DNA of 64,000 nt from Gammaproteobacteria bacterium (GTDB lineage Bacteria > Pseudomonadota > Gammaproteobacteria > Burkholderiales > Rhodocyclaceae). The translations under genes and the position numbers were made by a program. Below are positions 55,068-64,000 of this stretch, one piece after another. Under the pieces are notes generated by a model. That model was not told the origin of the DNA. It searched no databases and was given only the letters and a program-made list of their open reading frames with translations. Where the stretch lies: assembly GCA_018819515.1 (NCBI GenBank), contig JAHJPX010000013.1, positions 71,332 through 135,331 of the forward strand, given 5' to 3'. How positions within the stretch are numbered: position 1 is the stretch's first letter; the number at the start of each line of letters is the position of its first letter.

Positions 55068-55071
55068 GCCA
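55047..55071 (+). repeat. 25-bp dispersed repeat, copy 18 (carries start codon of barrel gene)
   Basis: 24 of 25 matches. Read on the minus strand it supplies GTG TCG CCA CGG CTG, the first codons of the signal peptide. Confidence 0.93.
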
Positions 55072-55845
55072 CTACCAGTCCGTCAGGGGATTGCGCACCA
55101 GCGCCGCGGGGTTGAAGAACTCGTCCGGCGCCACCTTGGCGACGATGCTTCGGTAGTGGATCACCGTGCGCCGGTTCGGCCGGATGTCGTCGAGCAGCAC
55201 CATGGTCATGATGCGTGGCTGACCGTTGACCGGCCTGGCGACGTACCACGCTTCCTTGGCGCGCTTGCCCGAGCCGACGTAGAGGTCGGCCTTGATCGGC
55301 GCCTTGCTCGCCGCATCGAGATACAGCTCGACGCGCGCGTAGGTCACGCCGTTGCGCGCCTGTGCCAAATCGAGATGCAAGCAGCGATGTGTCGTCGCCG
55401 GCGTTGGTACGTCGGCAAGATCGGCGGGCGGCGACGGGCAATCAACTTCGTCCTTGACGACGCCGTTGTAGTCGTCGCTCCATGTCATGGTCGCGATGTC
55501 GCCGGTCGATGCTTCGCCGAGCAGTTTCTGGCTGGCAGTGATGCGGATGGGGCGCTGGCTTTGCGGCATCAACAGCCAGAACTGGTCGGCCAGCATCAGG
55601 ACTTTCTGCCCCGCTTCGCTCGGCGATTTCATCAGCACCAGCGAACGGCGGCCGGGTTTCACGTAGACGGTGTAGAGCCGTTCCTTGTCGAGCGCATCGT
55701 TCTTGTACAGCTCGACGTGTGTCTCGACGCGCACCGATTCCGCCGGCAGGCGGAAGGCATCGGCGGCCTTCAAAAGCGCGGCGACGCTTTCCGCCGCATG
55801 GACGGGAGCGACGAGCAGGAGCAGCGGCAGCAGACGTTCAAACAT
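55072..55845 (-). CDS. Outer-membrane lipoprotein-sorting (LolA-like) protein
   Basis: 257 residues with a signal peptide (cleavage near VHAAES). VETHVELYKNDALDKERLYTVYVKPGRRSLVLM and FWLLMPQSQRPIRITASQKLLGEAS are typical of the LolA/LppX-fold proteins (COG2834) that accompany MacB-like exporters. It overlaps the permease by 8 bases. Confidence 0.8.
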   Translation of the reverse strand: MFERLLPLLLLVAPVHAAESVAALLKAADAFRLPAESVRVETHVELYKNDALDKERLYTVYVKPGRRSLVLMKSPSEAGQKVLMLADQFWLLMPQSQRPIRITASQKLLGEASTGDIATMTWSDDYNGVVKDEVDCPSPPADLADVPTPATTHRCLHLDLAQARNGVTYARVELYLDAASKAPIKADLYVGSGKRAKEAWYVARPVNGQPRIMTMVLLDDIRPNRRTVIHYRSIVAKVAPDEFFNPAALVRNPLTDW

Positions 55846-57061
55846 GGGCCAGGGCCTCGACGATGGGCTTCTTTGCGGCCTTGCGACTGGCGAACCAGGC
55901 CGCTGCGGCGCACAGCGAAATGATCCCGGTATTGGTGATGAGATACAAGGGCAGCGTTGCAATGACCAGCAGCGGGTAGCCGACCGAACGTCCCGGTGGC
56001 GGCGGCATTTGTAGACCCGTGTGCGGCGAGGCCAGCACGATCCCGGCGGCGAGCAGCGTACCGAGCAGGGCGCCTACGGCTCCGATCAGCGCGCCTTCGC
56101 GCAGGAACTGGGCCACGATCTCCCCGGGCATGGCGCCCATCGCGCGCATCGTGCCGATCTCGCGGGTACGTTCGACCACGGCCATTGCCAGCGTATTGAC
56201 TACCGAGAAGAACACCAGCATGCCGATGATGAGCCCGAGCAGGCCGAAGACCCGGTCGTAGAGGCCGCGTACCGAATGGTAAAAGAACGCCTGCACCCAC
56301 CACGGTTGATAGGCGTGGGCCGGGTCGGCCATCGCCAGCCGTTCGAGTGCCGCCGGCGTCGCATCGGTGCTGTCCAGATACACCGAGAGTGTGCTGACGC
56401 GATCACTCACCAGCAGATGTTGGGCTGTCCCGACATCCGTGTAGACCAGTCGTTTGTCGACTTCTCGCCAGCCGGTGGATACGATGCCGGCCACCATAAC
56501 GTCCACGGCGTTGATACCGCCAGAGGTGGTCGTCGCCAGGAGGGTCAGCCCGGTCCCCGGCTTGGCGTTGAGGCTCTTCGCCAGATCGACGCCGAGCAGC
56601 ACGGCGGGTGGGTCGCCCGGTTTGCCGGTTAGGCTGCCGGCTTCGAGCTTCAGAATATCGCCGCGGACTTCCGCCTCGCCTGGTACGTCGGCACCGATGC
56701 CGAGGAAGATCACCGACTTGTCGCCGTTGGACACCAGTCCGGACAGGGAAACCCGCGGCAGGATGCGCTTGACGCTGGCTTCCTTGAGCAATGCCGCCGT
56801 CAGCTCCCTGTGGTCGCTGATGCCGTACTGCAGTGGTGTTTCCTCGTCGCGCGTGAAGTAGTCCTTGCCGGCCACGGTGATGTGGCCGAACTCACCGGCC
56901 GAACTCTCTCGGACCATGTCATAGGTGTAGAGCGCGAAGCCACTGGCGACCAGAATCGACAGGCAGCCAACGGTAGCAATCAGGATGGTTACCAGCGAAC
57001 GGCGGCGGTTGCGCAGGATGTTGCGCCAGGCCAGGCGAAGTGCAGCGAATTGGACGTTCAT
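55838..57061 (-). CDS. ABC transporter permease, FtsX/MacB type
   Basis: 407 residues: an N-terminal helix (LVTILIATVGCLSILVASGFALY), a large periplasmic domain and three C-terminal helices (LGLIIGMLVFFSVVNTLAMAVVERTREIGTMRAMG is the family hallmark). It is coupled to the ATPase by an ATGA overlap. Confidence 0.9.
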   Translation of the reverse strand: MNVQFAALRLAWRNILRNRRRSLVTILIATVGCLSILVASGFALYTYDMVRESSAGEFGHITVAGKDYFTRDEETPLQYGISDHRELTAALLKEASVKRILPRVSLSGLVSNGDKSVIFLGIGADVPGEAEVRGDILKLEAGSLTGKPGDPPAVLLGVDLAKSLNAKPGTGLTLLATTTSGGINAVDVMVAGIVSTGWREVDKRLVYTDVGTAQHLLVSDRVSTLSVYLDSTDATPAALERLAMADPAHAYQPWWVQAFFYHSVRGLYDRVFGLLGLIIGMLVFFSVVNTLAMAVVERTREIGTMRAMGAMPGEIVAQFLREGALIGAVGALLGTLLAAGIVLASPHTGLQMPPPPGRSVGYPLLVIATLPLYLITNTGIISLCAAAAWFASRKAAKKPIVEALAHV

Positions 57062-57762
57062 TGCAGCACCCCGTCGGTGATGGAATGGACCGCGTCGCAA
57101 TGGGCGGTCATGCGGTCGTCGTGGGTGGCGATCAGGAAGGTCGCGTTGTGCCGGTGGCCGAGCGCCCGCATCAGGTCGATGACCTGGCTGGCGGTGGTCG
57201 TGTCGAGGTTGGCGGTCGGTTCGTCGGCGATCACCAGCGTCGGCGACTTGACCAGGGCGCGGGCGATGGCGACGCGCTGGCGCTGTCCGCCGGAGAGCTG
57301 GTCGGGCCGCCGGTCGGCCATCCCGGAGAGACCGACCTGCCCGAGAATTTCATCGACGCGGGCCCGTCGCTCGTCCACCGACTGTCCGAGCAGCAGCAGC
57401 GGGTACTCGATGTTGTCGCGTACGCTCATCACCGGCACGAGGTTGTAGCTCTGGAAGACGAAGCCGATGGCGCGGCGCCGGATCATCGTGCGGGCCTCCT
57501 CGTCGAGGCCGGCCACATTCTCGCCGGCCAGCAGGTAGCGTCCCCGGTCGGCCGCGTCGATCAGTCCGCAGATGTTGAGCAGCGTGCTCTTGCCGCTGCC
57601 GGAGGGGCCGCGCACCGCCAGGAAGGTGCCGACTGGAACCTCCAGGTCGACACCGCGCAGCGCGGGAATGTCCTCTTCGCCCATGCGGTAGTGCTTGACG
57701 ATACCCGACAGGTCGATGGCGAGCGATGGCTCCCGGGTTTCTGCAGGTAGCGCTGGCGTCAT
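57058..57762 (-). CDS. ABC transporter ATPase, LolD/MacB type
   Basis: 234 residues. Walker A GPSGSGKSTLLN, Q-loop FQSYNLVPVMSV, signature LSGGQRQRVAIARAL, Walker B LVIADEPTANLDT and H-loop ATHD. ATG 57762 has a GGAG site; a start at 57792 is possible. Confidence 0.92.
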   Translation of the reverse strand: MTPALPAETREPSLAIDLSGIVKHYRMGEEDIPALRGVDLEVPVGTFLAVRGPSGSGKSTLLNICGLIDAADRGRYLLAGENVAGLDEEARTMIRRRAIGFVFQSYNLVPVMSVRDNIEYPLLLLGQSVDERRARVDEILGQVGLSGMADRRPDQLSGGQRQRVAIARALVKSPTLVIADEPTANLDTTTASQVIDLMRALGHRHNATFLIATHDDRMTAHCDAVHSITDGVLQ

Positions 57763-57877
57763 GGGCGGCTCCGGAGGGACAGATGCCGCCATGCTACCGG
57801 CGTCCGGGCGCTACGCCGGGGACTTGCGACGAGATGCCGGTTGACGTCGCGAACGGCGCTACCGCGGAGTAAATGGC

Positions 57878-58924
57878 TCAGTCGAACAGCTTCGCCAGCT
57901 CGACCTTGTTGGCAACGCCGAGTTTGCCGTAGATGTTGGTCAGGTGATTGCGCACCGTCGCCGGCGAGATATGCAGTTCCGCGGCGATGTCCTGGTAGTT
58001 GAGACCGAGGCCGAAGCGACGGGCGATGTCGATCTCCCGCGGCGTCAGGTTGTCGAGCGGCGAACGATGACGCAACTTGACCAGCCAGAGATCGTTGAGC
58101 GTGTGCAGCGATGCCGTGATCCGATGTCCGACGAAGGTCTTGCGATTACCCGCCAGCCACTGCTGGGGCAGCAGCGGCCCTCGCCACCCTGGCCACTCGT
58201 TGCGCATCATGTTCGCGAAGTTGGGGCCGGCGGTGTGGAGCACGCCTTGCTGGTCGCAAATGCCAAGCGCCCGCCCGGAAAGTACCGCCGGCGGATTTTC
58301 CTGGCGGACCAGGCGCAGGCGGCAGTTGCGCCAGGACTCCACCATATGCGGCAAGGCATGCTGGACCAGCAACCGTTCCGGTTCGGTGAAGCGCGCGTTG
58401 GGGTCCGCGCGGTAGAGGCTGAATCCATCGATCAGGCCGAGTCCGGGATCGATATATGTCGTCGCCAGGACGTGTTCCATACCGAAGCGGCGCATATGCT
58501 CGCGCACTTCAGGCGGCTGCGGCGGACCGCCCTCGGGGCCGTCGGCGGTGGCGCGCAGCGTGACGCCGGGCCGCTTGAGGGTCTCCGCCAGAATAGTGTC
58601 GTCGGCGAGGAGTTTCTGCCACGCCCGCATCATTTCCGGCGGCTGGTTGTGCGAGTAGGAAGAGTGGACGACCGGCCCCGCCCCCATTGCGCCCGTGGCC
58701 CAGATGCCGGAATCGAAAGGAAGTTCGGCCAGCAGGGTCTGGAAGGCCATCCGCTGAAAGTCACTGACTGTCGTGCTGGTGGTGAGGCGGTGCAAGGCCA
58801 TCACCATGCGGCCGAGACGCGACAGCGCTCCGACCCAATCATCGTCCAGCGAAACGCTCAGTGGCGCCCCACCTTCCGAATCGTTCCGGATTGAAATTGA
58901 AGCAAATGCATCATTTGTCGTCAT
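57878..58924 (-). CDS. LuxR-family transcription regulator
   Basis: 348 residues. The N-terminal about 270 residues have no domain I can name; the C-terminus has a GerE helix-turn-helix (LTPREIDIARRFGLGLNYQDIAAELHISPATVRNHLTNIYGKLG). It lies just upstream of the exporter genes and could control them. ATG 58924 follows an AT-rich stretch; it lacks a clear ribosome site, and starts further upstream are open. Confidence 0.8.
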   Translation of the reverse strand: MTTNDAFASISIRNDSEGGAPLSVSLDDDWVGALSRLGRMVMALHRLTTSTTVSDFQRMAFQTLLAELPFDSGIWATGAMGAGPVVHSSYSHNQPPEMMRAWQKLLADDTILAETLKRPGVTLRATADGPEGGPPQPPEVREHMRRFGMEHVLATTYIDPGLGLIDGFSLYRADPNARFTEPERLLVQHALPHMVESWRNCRLRLVRQENPPAVLSGRALGICDQQGVLHTAGPNFANMMRNEWPGWRGPLLPQQWLAGNRKTFVGHRITASLHTLNDLWLVKLRHRSPLDNLTPREIDIARRFGLGLNYQDIAAELHISPATVRNHLTNIYGKLGVANKVELAKLFD

Positions 58925-58976
58925 TTGATAACAACATAATATTCCCCCATCATTTGCGCGGGAGTATGTCGTCATA

Positions 58977-59231
58977 TTGCGACATCTGGACACATACCGA
59001 TATGCCCTGCTGATTGGCGCCATCGCTTTTTCGGCCGTGACGAACATCGGTATATCAGCCGCGAGGGGAAAAAGTCTTCGCTCGGCGGAATGCGCGCATC
59101 TGGCCCGGACCGTCGCCGGGCATCAGCATGCCGCGCCGCGCAGCCAGCGGTTTCGCGACACGGAACGCCAGGCCTACAGCATCTGTGCCCGGGATCCGGC
59201 AGCCTTCCGGAAACTGATCCGCGTCGGCTAG
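58977..59231 (+). CDS. Small putative exported protein
   Basis: 84 residues with a possible signal peptide (YALLIGAIAFSAVTNIGISAARG) and a short Cys-containing tail. Divergent from the LuxR gene. It may be real but there is little evidence. Confidence 0.35.
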   Translation: MRHLDTYRYALLIGAIAFSAVTNIGISAARGKSLRSAECAHLARTVAGHQHAAPRSQRFRDTERQAYSICARDPAAFRKLIRVG

Positions 59232-59253
59232 CCGCGGTTTCGGAGCTTGCAGT

Positions 59254-61002
<1,749 letters not shown>

Positions 61003-61143
61003 GGTCGGCTCGTGAGCATGATGCGAGGCTTCCGATTCTACCGGCTCGGACGGCCCGGGCGGCGCCATGTGGCATTTCGGCGCCGTCGCTTGTAGGATCG
61101 CAAGCAACGCGGCATGCCGCCGCATTGCCGGACGGGAGAAAAC

Positions 61144-62151
61144 TTGGCGCGGATCGGAGTCGTTGGTGCGGGGGCTTTCGGCACGGCAATGGCGTGCGTA
61201 CTGCGCCGTGCCGGGCACGAGGTGAGCCTCTGGGCGCGCGAGCCCGAGGTGGCCCGGGCGATCAATCGGGATGCGGCGAATCCCGTGTTTCTGCCGGGCA
61301 TCGCCATGACCGCGGGGATCGTCGCCACCAACGACCTGGCCGTCGCGGCCGCTGGCGCCGACTTCGTGCTGCTGGCACCGCCGGCGCAACACATGCGCGG
61401 CGTCACCCGCCAACTGCGTCCCTTCCTGGCCGATGGCACGCCCGTCGTCACCTGCTCCAAGGGCATCGAACGCGGCAGTTGCGCCTTGATGTCGGAGGTC
61501 ATCGACGAAACCCTGCCCGCGGCGCGCATCGCCGTGATGTCCGGACCTTCCTTCGCCCACGAGATCGCCGTCGATCTGCCTGCCGGCGTCACCCTGGCCT
61601 GCGTCGACCTGGCGCTGGGCGAGCGGCTGGCGCGCGCCATCGGCTCGCCCCGCTTTCGCACCTACTTGTCCGACGACATCATTGGCGCCCAACTGGGCGG
61701 CGCGCTCAAGAACGTCTATGGCATTGCCTGCGGCATTGCGCTCGGCAGGAAGATGGGCAGCAGCGCCCGCTCCACGCTGGTCGCCCGCTGCCTCGACGAG
61801 ATGATGCGCCTCGGCCTGGCAATGGGCGCGCGCCAGGAGACCTTTACGGGGCTGTCGGGCGTCGGCGACCTGGACCTGTGCAGCAACAGCCCGAGTTCGC
61901 GCAACATGTCGCTGGGCATCGCGCTCGGCGAAGGCCGCAAACTGCAGGACGTGCTGGCCGAACGGGTCACCGTGCAGGAAGGCGTGCATTCCGCCGAATC
62001 GGTCGCCGCGCTGGCGCGCAGCCACGCGCTGGACATGCCGATCGCGCTGACCGTGGATCGCATCCTCAACCACGACGCCGACATCGACACCGCCATCGCG
62101 CACCTGCTGGCACGGCCCTGCGGACTCGAACGCGTTTCCGCCGCGCCCTAG
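61144..62151 (+). CDS. gpsA: Glycerol-3-phosphate dehydrogenase [NAD(P)+]
   Basis: 335 residues. GVVGAGAFGTAMACVLRRAGHEV (Rossmann), KGIERGSCALMSEV, SGPSFAHEIAVDLPAGV, LGGALKNVYGIACGIALGRKMGSSARSTLV and GLSGVGDLDLCSN. TTG 61144 follows a GGGAG site and matches the family start. It supplies sn-glycerol 3-phosphate for PlsB. Confidence 0.95.
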   Translation: MARIGVVGAGAFGTAMACVLRRAGHEVSLWAREPEVARAINRDAANPVFLPGIAMTAGIVATNDLAVAAAGADFVLLAPPAQHMRGVTRQLRPFLADGTPVVTCSKGIERGSCALMSEVIDETLPAARIAVMSGPSFAHEIAVDLPAGVTLACVDLALGERLARAIGSPRFRTYLSDDIIGAQLGGALKNVYGIACGIALGRKMGSSARSTLVARCLDEMMRLGLAMGARQETFTGLSGVGDLDLCSNSPSSRNMSLGIALGEGRKLQDVLAERVTVQEGVHSAESVAALARSHALDMPIALTVDRILNHDADIDTAIAHLLARPCGLERVSAAP

Positions 62152-62176
62152 AGCCGTGTCGCCACGGCTGACTTTC
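62152..62176 (-). repeat. 25-bp dispersed repeat, copy 20 (intergenic)
   Basis: 22 of 25 matches. It begins at the base after the gpsA stop codon. Confidence 0.9.
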
Positions 62177-62330
62177 AGGTGGACGGCGGAGAACGGTCAG
62201 GAGCGGACAATCTGGCGCACGACGCGTATGCTGTCGGCGTTAGACTCCTAAGCGCGGTAATTGCAGATCGTATTCACCTGAAAGCCTTTGTGGTCCTGGT
62301 CCAGTCAATTCATTTGGGTTTTGTGGCTCT

Positions 62331-62867
62331 ATGTGGGAAGCCTTAGTCGCATACTTCTTGAATGACCCAATGAAGGTCCTCTACCTCTTGGGTGGAAGTG
62401 GGGGGTGTTGGTTTTGGATCGAAAAGTGGCTTGAACGAATACGCCTTCAGGCTCGATTGCTAACACACGAATTTGATCCAATAGGTGGAGAAGTTAGGGT
62501 AACGATCGAATTTGAAGTGGTGAATGTTGGCAATGCACCTACATCTCTTGAGCCCAATATCGCCATTTCAGCATTCACGCCGGAGCGCACGGCTGTGTTC
62601 GGAAGCTTGGCTATCCAGGAAGCGGAACGTCTCTTGCCTCCTCATTCCACTCGCCGCATTCATGCAATCGGCAAAATCGACGCAAGATATCCATTCTGGT
62701 TGTTTCGGTCCTTTCGACTTGCGCCTAACCGCGGTACAGACCGCGTGATAAGGACGATTGCTAGCGTCCGCAAGCCTGTTAGTTGGCTAAGGTATGACTT
62801 GCAGCTGACCTTGTTTCGGTGGTTCCGAGCGCTGCCATTTGTGAAAATTGGTGGCGACTTAGCGTGA
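62331..62867 (+). CDS. Hypothetical membrane-anchored protein
   Basis: 178 residues: a hydrophobic segment near the N-terminus (VLYLLGGSGGCWFWIEKWL) and a beta-rich remainder (GGEVRVTIEFEVVNVGNAPTSLEPNIAI). Lower GC and different codon use from gpsA suggest acquisition. No family recognised. Confidence 0.55.
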   Translation: MWEALVAYFLNDPMKVLYLLGGSGGCWFWIEKWLERIRLQARLLTHEFDPIGGEVRVTIEFEVVNVGNAPTSLEPNIAISAFTPERTAVFGSLAIQEAERLLPPHSTRRIHAIGKIDARYPFWLFRSFRLAPNRGTDRVIRTIASVRKPVSWLRYDLQLTLFRWFRALPFVKIGGDLA

Positions 62868-62892
62868 AGTCACTTCGAACTCGCCTTCGTTC

Positions 62893-62947
62893 AAAAGGGT
62901 CGGAGTCATTTGATTTCCTGGAAAGGACAAAAGTCTCTGACCCCTTT
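62893..62947. repeat. Imperfect inverted repeat AAAAGGGTC ... GACCCCTTT
   Basis: AAAAGGGTCGGAGTC (62893-62907) and AGTCTCTGACCCCTTT (62932-62947) are inverted copies. Sequences of this type accompany REP-associated transposases and other mobile DNA in proteobacteria. It separates the hypothetical gene from parA. Confidence 0.6.
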
Positions 62948-62985
62948 GGCCGAAACTATCTTGCAGTGCAACTGACGGAGACAGC

Positions 62986-63894
62986 ATGAAGTCGATCGCG
63001 GTATTCAATAACAAAGGGGGCGTTGGAAAGACAACGTTTCTATGCAATCTTGCTGCCTCGCTTTCCCAGCATGGGAATAAGAAGGTGCTCGTTGTTGATG
63101 CGGACCCGCAATGCAATGCAACGCAGTACATGTTTGACGACGCTACTGTGGACGAAATCTACGAGAAGGGTGGGTTCACCATTCTGGACGTCGTTAAGCC
63201 TCTGGCGCAAGGCAAGGGCTTCGTTAAAACGCTTCATGTCCGAAAGAGCCAAACTTTCAGAGTCGATGTTCTCCCTGGGGACCCGGGTATGTCGCTTGAG
63301 GAGGATCGATTGGCAACCGATTGGGTCCAGGCAACGGGTGGCGATATCCGAGGGCTCCGGACAACGTTCTTGTTTTCGCAACTGCTAAGCCAATGTGGGC
63401 ATTACGATTACGTATTCTTCGACATGGGACCATCACTGGGATCCATTAACCGGGCTGTATTGGTTGCTGTCGATGGGTTCGTTACGCCGATGTCGACCGA
63501 TATTTTTTCCATTCGTGCCATCGATAACATTAGCCTTTCACTCTCTTCATGGAAGAGGCGGCTTGAAAGGGCGCTGGAGGACATCGCGGACAATGTGGCG
63601 GACCTCGAAATCGCAAATCCACATTGGCATCTTCAGTTCATCGGATATTTAACGCAGCAATATACGGCCAAGATGGTGCGCGGCGAGAAGCAGCCAGTTC
63701 GCGCTTTCGACAAGATCGCAAGAAAAATCCCACTTCGAATTGAGAAGCAGCTTGTAGCGCACTTCACTAGCCGTCAACGGCCTGCAGACAGCTTCGGTCT
63801 CGGCTCGATTCCGACGTTGAACAGCCTGATTCCACTTGCTCAGTCTGCCCATACGCCAATTTTTGGTTCTTCACCGAACTCCGGGGAAAGCTGA
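62986..63894 (+). CDS. ParA-family ATPase, 3' end replaced by insertion sequence
   Basis: 302 residues as it stands. Deviant Walker A FNNKGGVGKTTFLCNLAASL, VLVVDADPQCNATQYM, and Walker B-like YDYVFFDMGPSLGSINRAVL. Related proteins continue for about 60-90 residues after a segment like SANRPIF; here the frame leaves that segment at AHTPIF and ends nine codons later in the insertion-sequence end. The protein is therefore probably truncated. ParA relatives of this class occur singly in genomic islands. Confidence 0.8.
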   Translation: MKSIAVFNNKGGVGKTTFLCNLAASLSQHGNKKVLVVDADPQCNATQYMFDDATVDEIYEKGGFTILDVVKPLAQGKGFVKTLHVRKSQTFRVDVLPGDPGMSLEEDRLATDWVQATGGDIRGLRTTFLFSQLLSQCGHYDYVFFDMGPSLGSINRAVLVAVDGFVTPMSTDIFSIRAIDNISLSLSSWKRRLERALEDIADNVADLEIANPHWHLQFIGYLTQQYTAKMVRGEKQPVRAFDKIARKIPLRIEKQLVAHFTSRQRPADSFGLGSIPTLNSLIPLAQSAHTPIFGSSPNSGES

Positions 63895-64000
63895 GCGGAT
63901 TTTGAGGAAGAAGTAGGCGTCATCGCGGAAGCCGTAGGCCATACGTTTGATCACCTTGATCTTGTTGTTGATGCCCTCGATGATATTGGTGCCCAGTGGC
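63865..64000 (-). mobile_element. End of an ISL3-type insertion sequence (partial)
   Basis: From about 63865 (GGTTCTTCACCGAAC, a likely terminal inverted repeat) to the window edge. The transposase stop lies 7 bases inside that end. The rest of the element is outside the window. Confidence 0.75.
63871..64000 (-). CDS. ISL3-family transposase, C-terminal fragment
   Basis: The last 42 codons read NIIEGINNKIKVIKR, then MAYGFRDDAYFFLKIRSAFPG and stop, the characteristic ISL3 (DDE) transposase C-terminus. It overlaps the parA frame tail to tail by 24 bases. Confidence 0.88.
   Translation of the reverse strand, partial: PLGTNIIEGINNKIKVIKRMAYGFRDDAYFFLKIRSAFPGVR

Overview
The window is high-GC chromosomal DNA from a betaproteobacterium. 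Rhodocyclales or a close relative is the best guess, from the dcw gene order, the order rsmI-yraN-gmhA-dolP, a nap operon of the DAGHBC type and the codon use. No rRNA or tRNA gene is present, so this placement is inference. The organism appears able to reduce nitrate in the periplasm, uses c-di-GMP, and makes meso-DAP peptidoglycan and heptose-containing LPS.

Layout. 1-2.1 kb: a partial multihaem lipoprotein and a small secreted protein behind a c-di-GMP-I riboswitch, both on the minus strand. 2.1-3.5 kb: a TAXI-type solute receptor. 3.5-9.0 kb (minus): napDAGHBC, with an FNR-type box shared with a divergent hemerythrin / DUF2249 / polytopic membrane protein set (9.1-11.1 kb) that faces a Dnr-like Crp/Fnr regulator. 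11.8-14.1 kb (minus): hldE-type adenylyltransferase, dolP, gmhA/diaA and yraN. 14.1-18.4 kb (plus): rsmI, pyrC, a lipoprotein, the RNase P RNA and an RhlE-type helicase. 18.4-20.1 kb: an AT-richer accessory patch with one hypothetical gene. 20.1-38.8 kb: the complete dcw cluster from mraZ to ftsZ, then lpxC, with a sigma70-like promoter and MraZ boxes in front. 38.8-43.3 kb: a small membrane protein, dciA, an M23 peptidase and secA. 43.3-49.5 kb: mtnA plus a class II aldolase (probable DHAP shunt), a PAS-GGDEF-EAL protein, PPK2 and two small proteins. 49.6-52.1 kb: plsB. 52.0-59 kb (minus): a LuxR-type regulator, then an ABC exporter / LolA-like / beta-barrel set followed by a LytS/LytTR two-component pair. 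59.2-62.2 kb: glnS and gpsA. 62.2-64 kb: a second AT-richer patch with a hypothetical membrane protein and a ParA ATPase whose 3' end is replaced by the end of an ISL3-type insertion sequence.

The most striking feature is a dispersed 25-bp repeat. Its consensus, written as two halves, is AAAAGTCAGCCG / TGGCGACACGCCG. I count 20 copies in 64 kb, 11 on the plus and 9 on the minus strand, each matching 20-25 of 25 positions, and AAGTCAG is invariant. Two copies lie between genes, two form the start codon and first codons of a gene (napG and the beta-barrel gene), and sixteen lie wholly inside coding sequence, read in several frames (KVSRGDTP, KSAVATRR, SPRLTFP, TATADF and so on). Density, both-strand distribution and tolerance inside genes resemble the DNA uptake sequences of Neisseria and Pasteurellaceae, but the motif is different and longer. 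A second, palindromic repeat family sits between mraY and murD and has been absorbed as an N-terminal extension of MurB.
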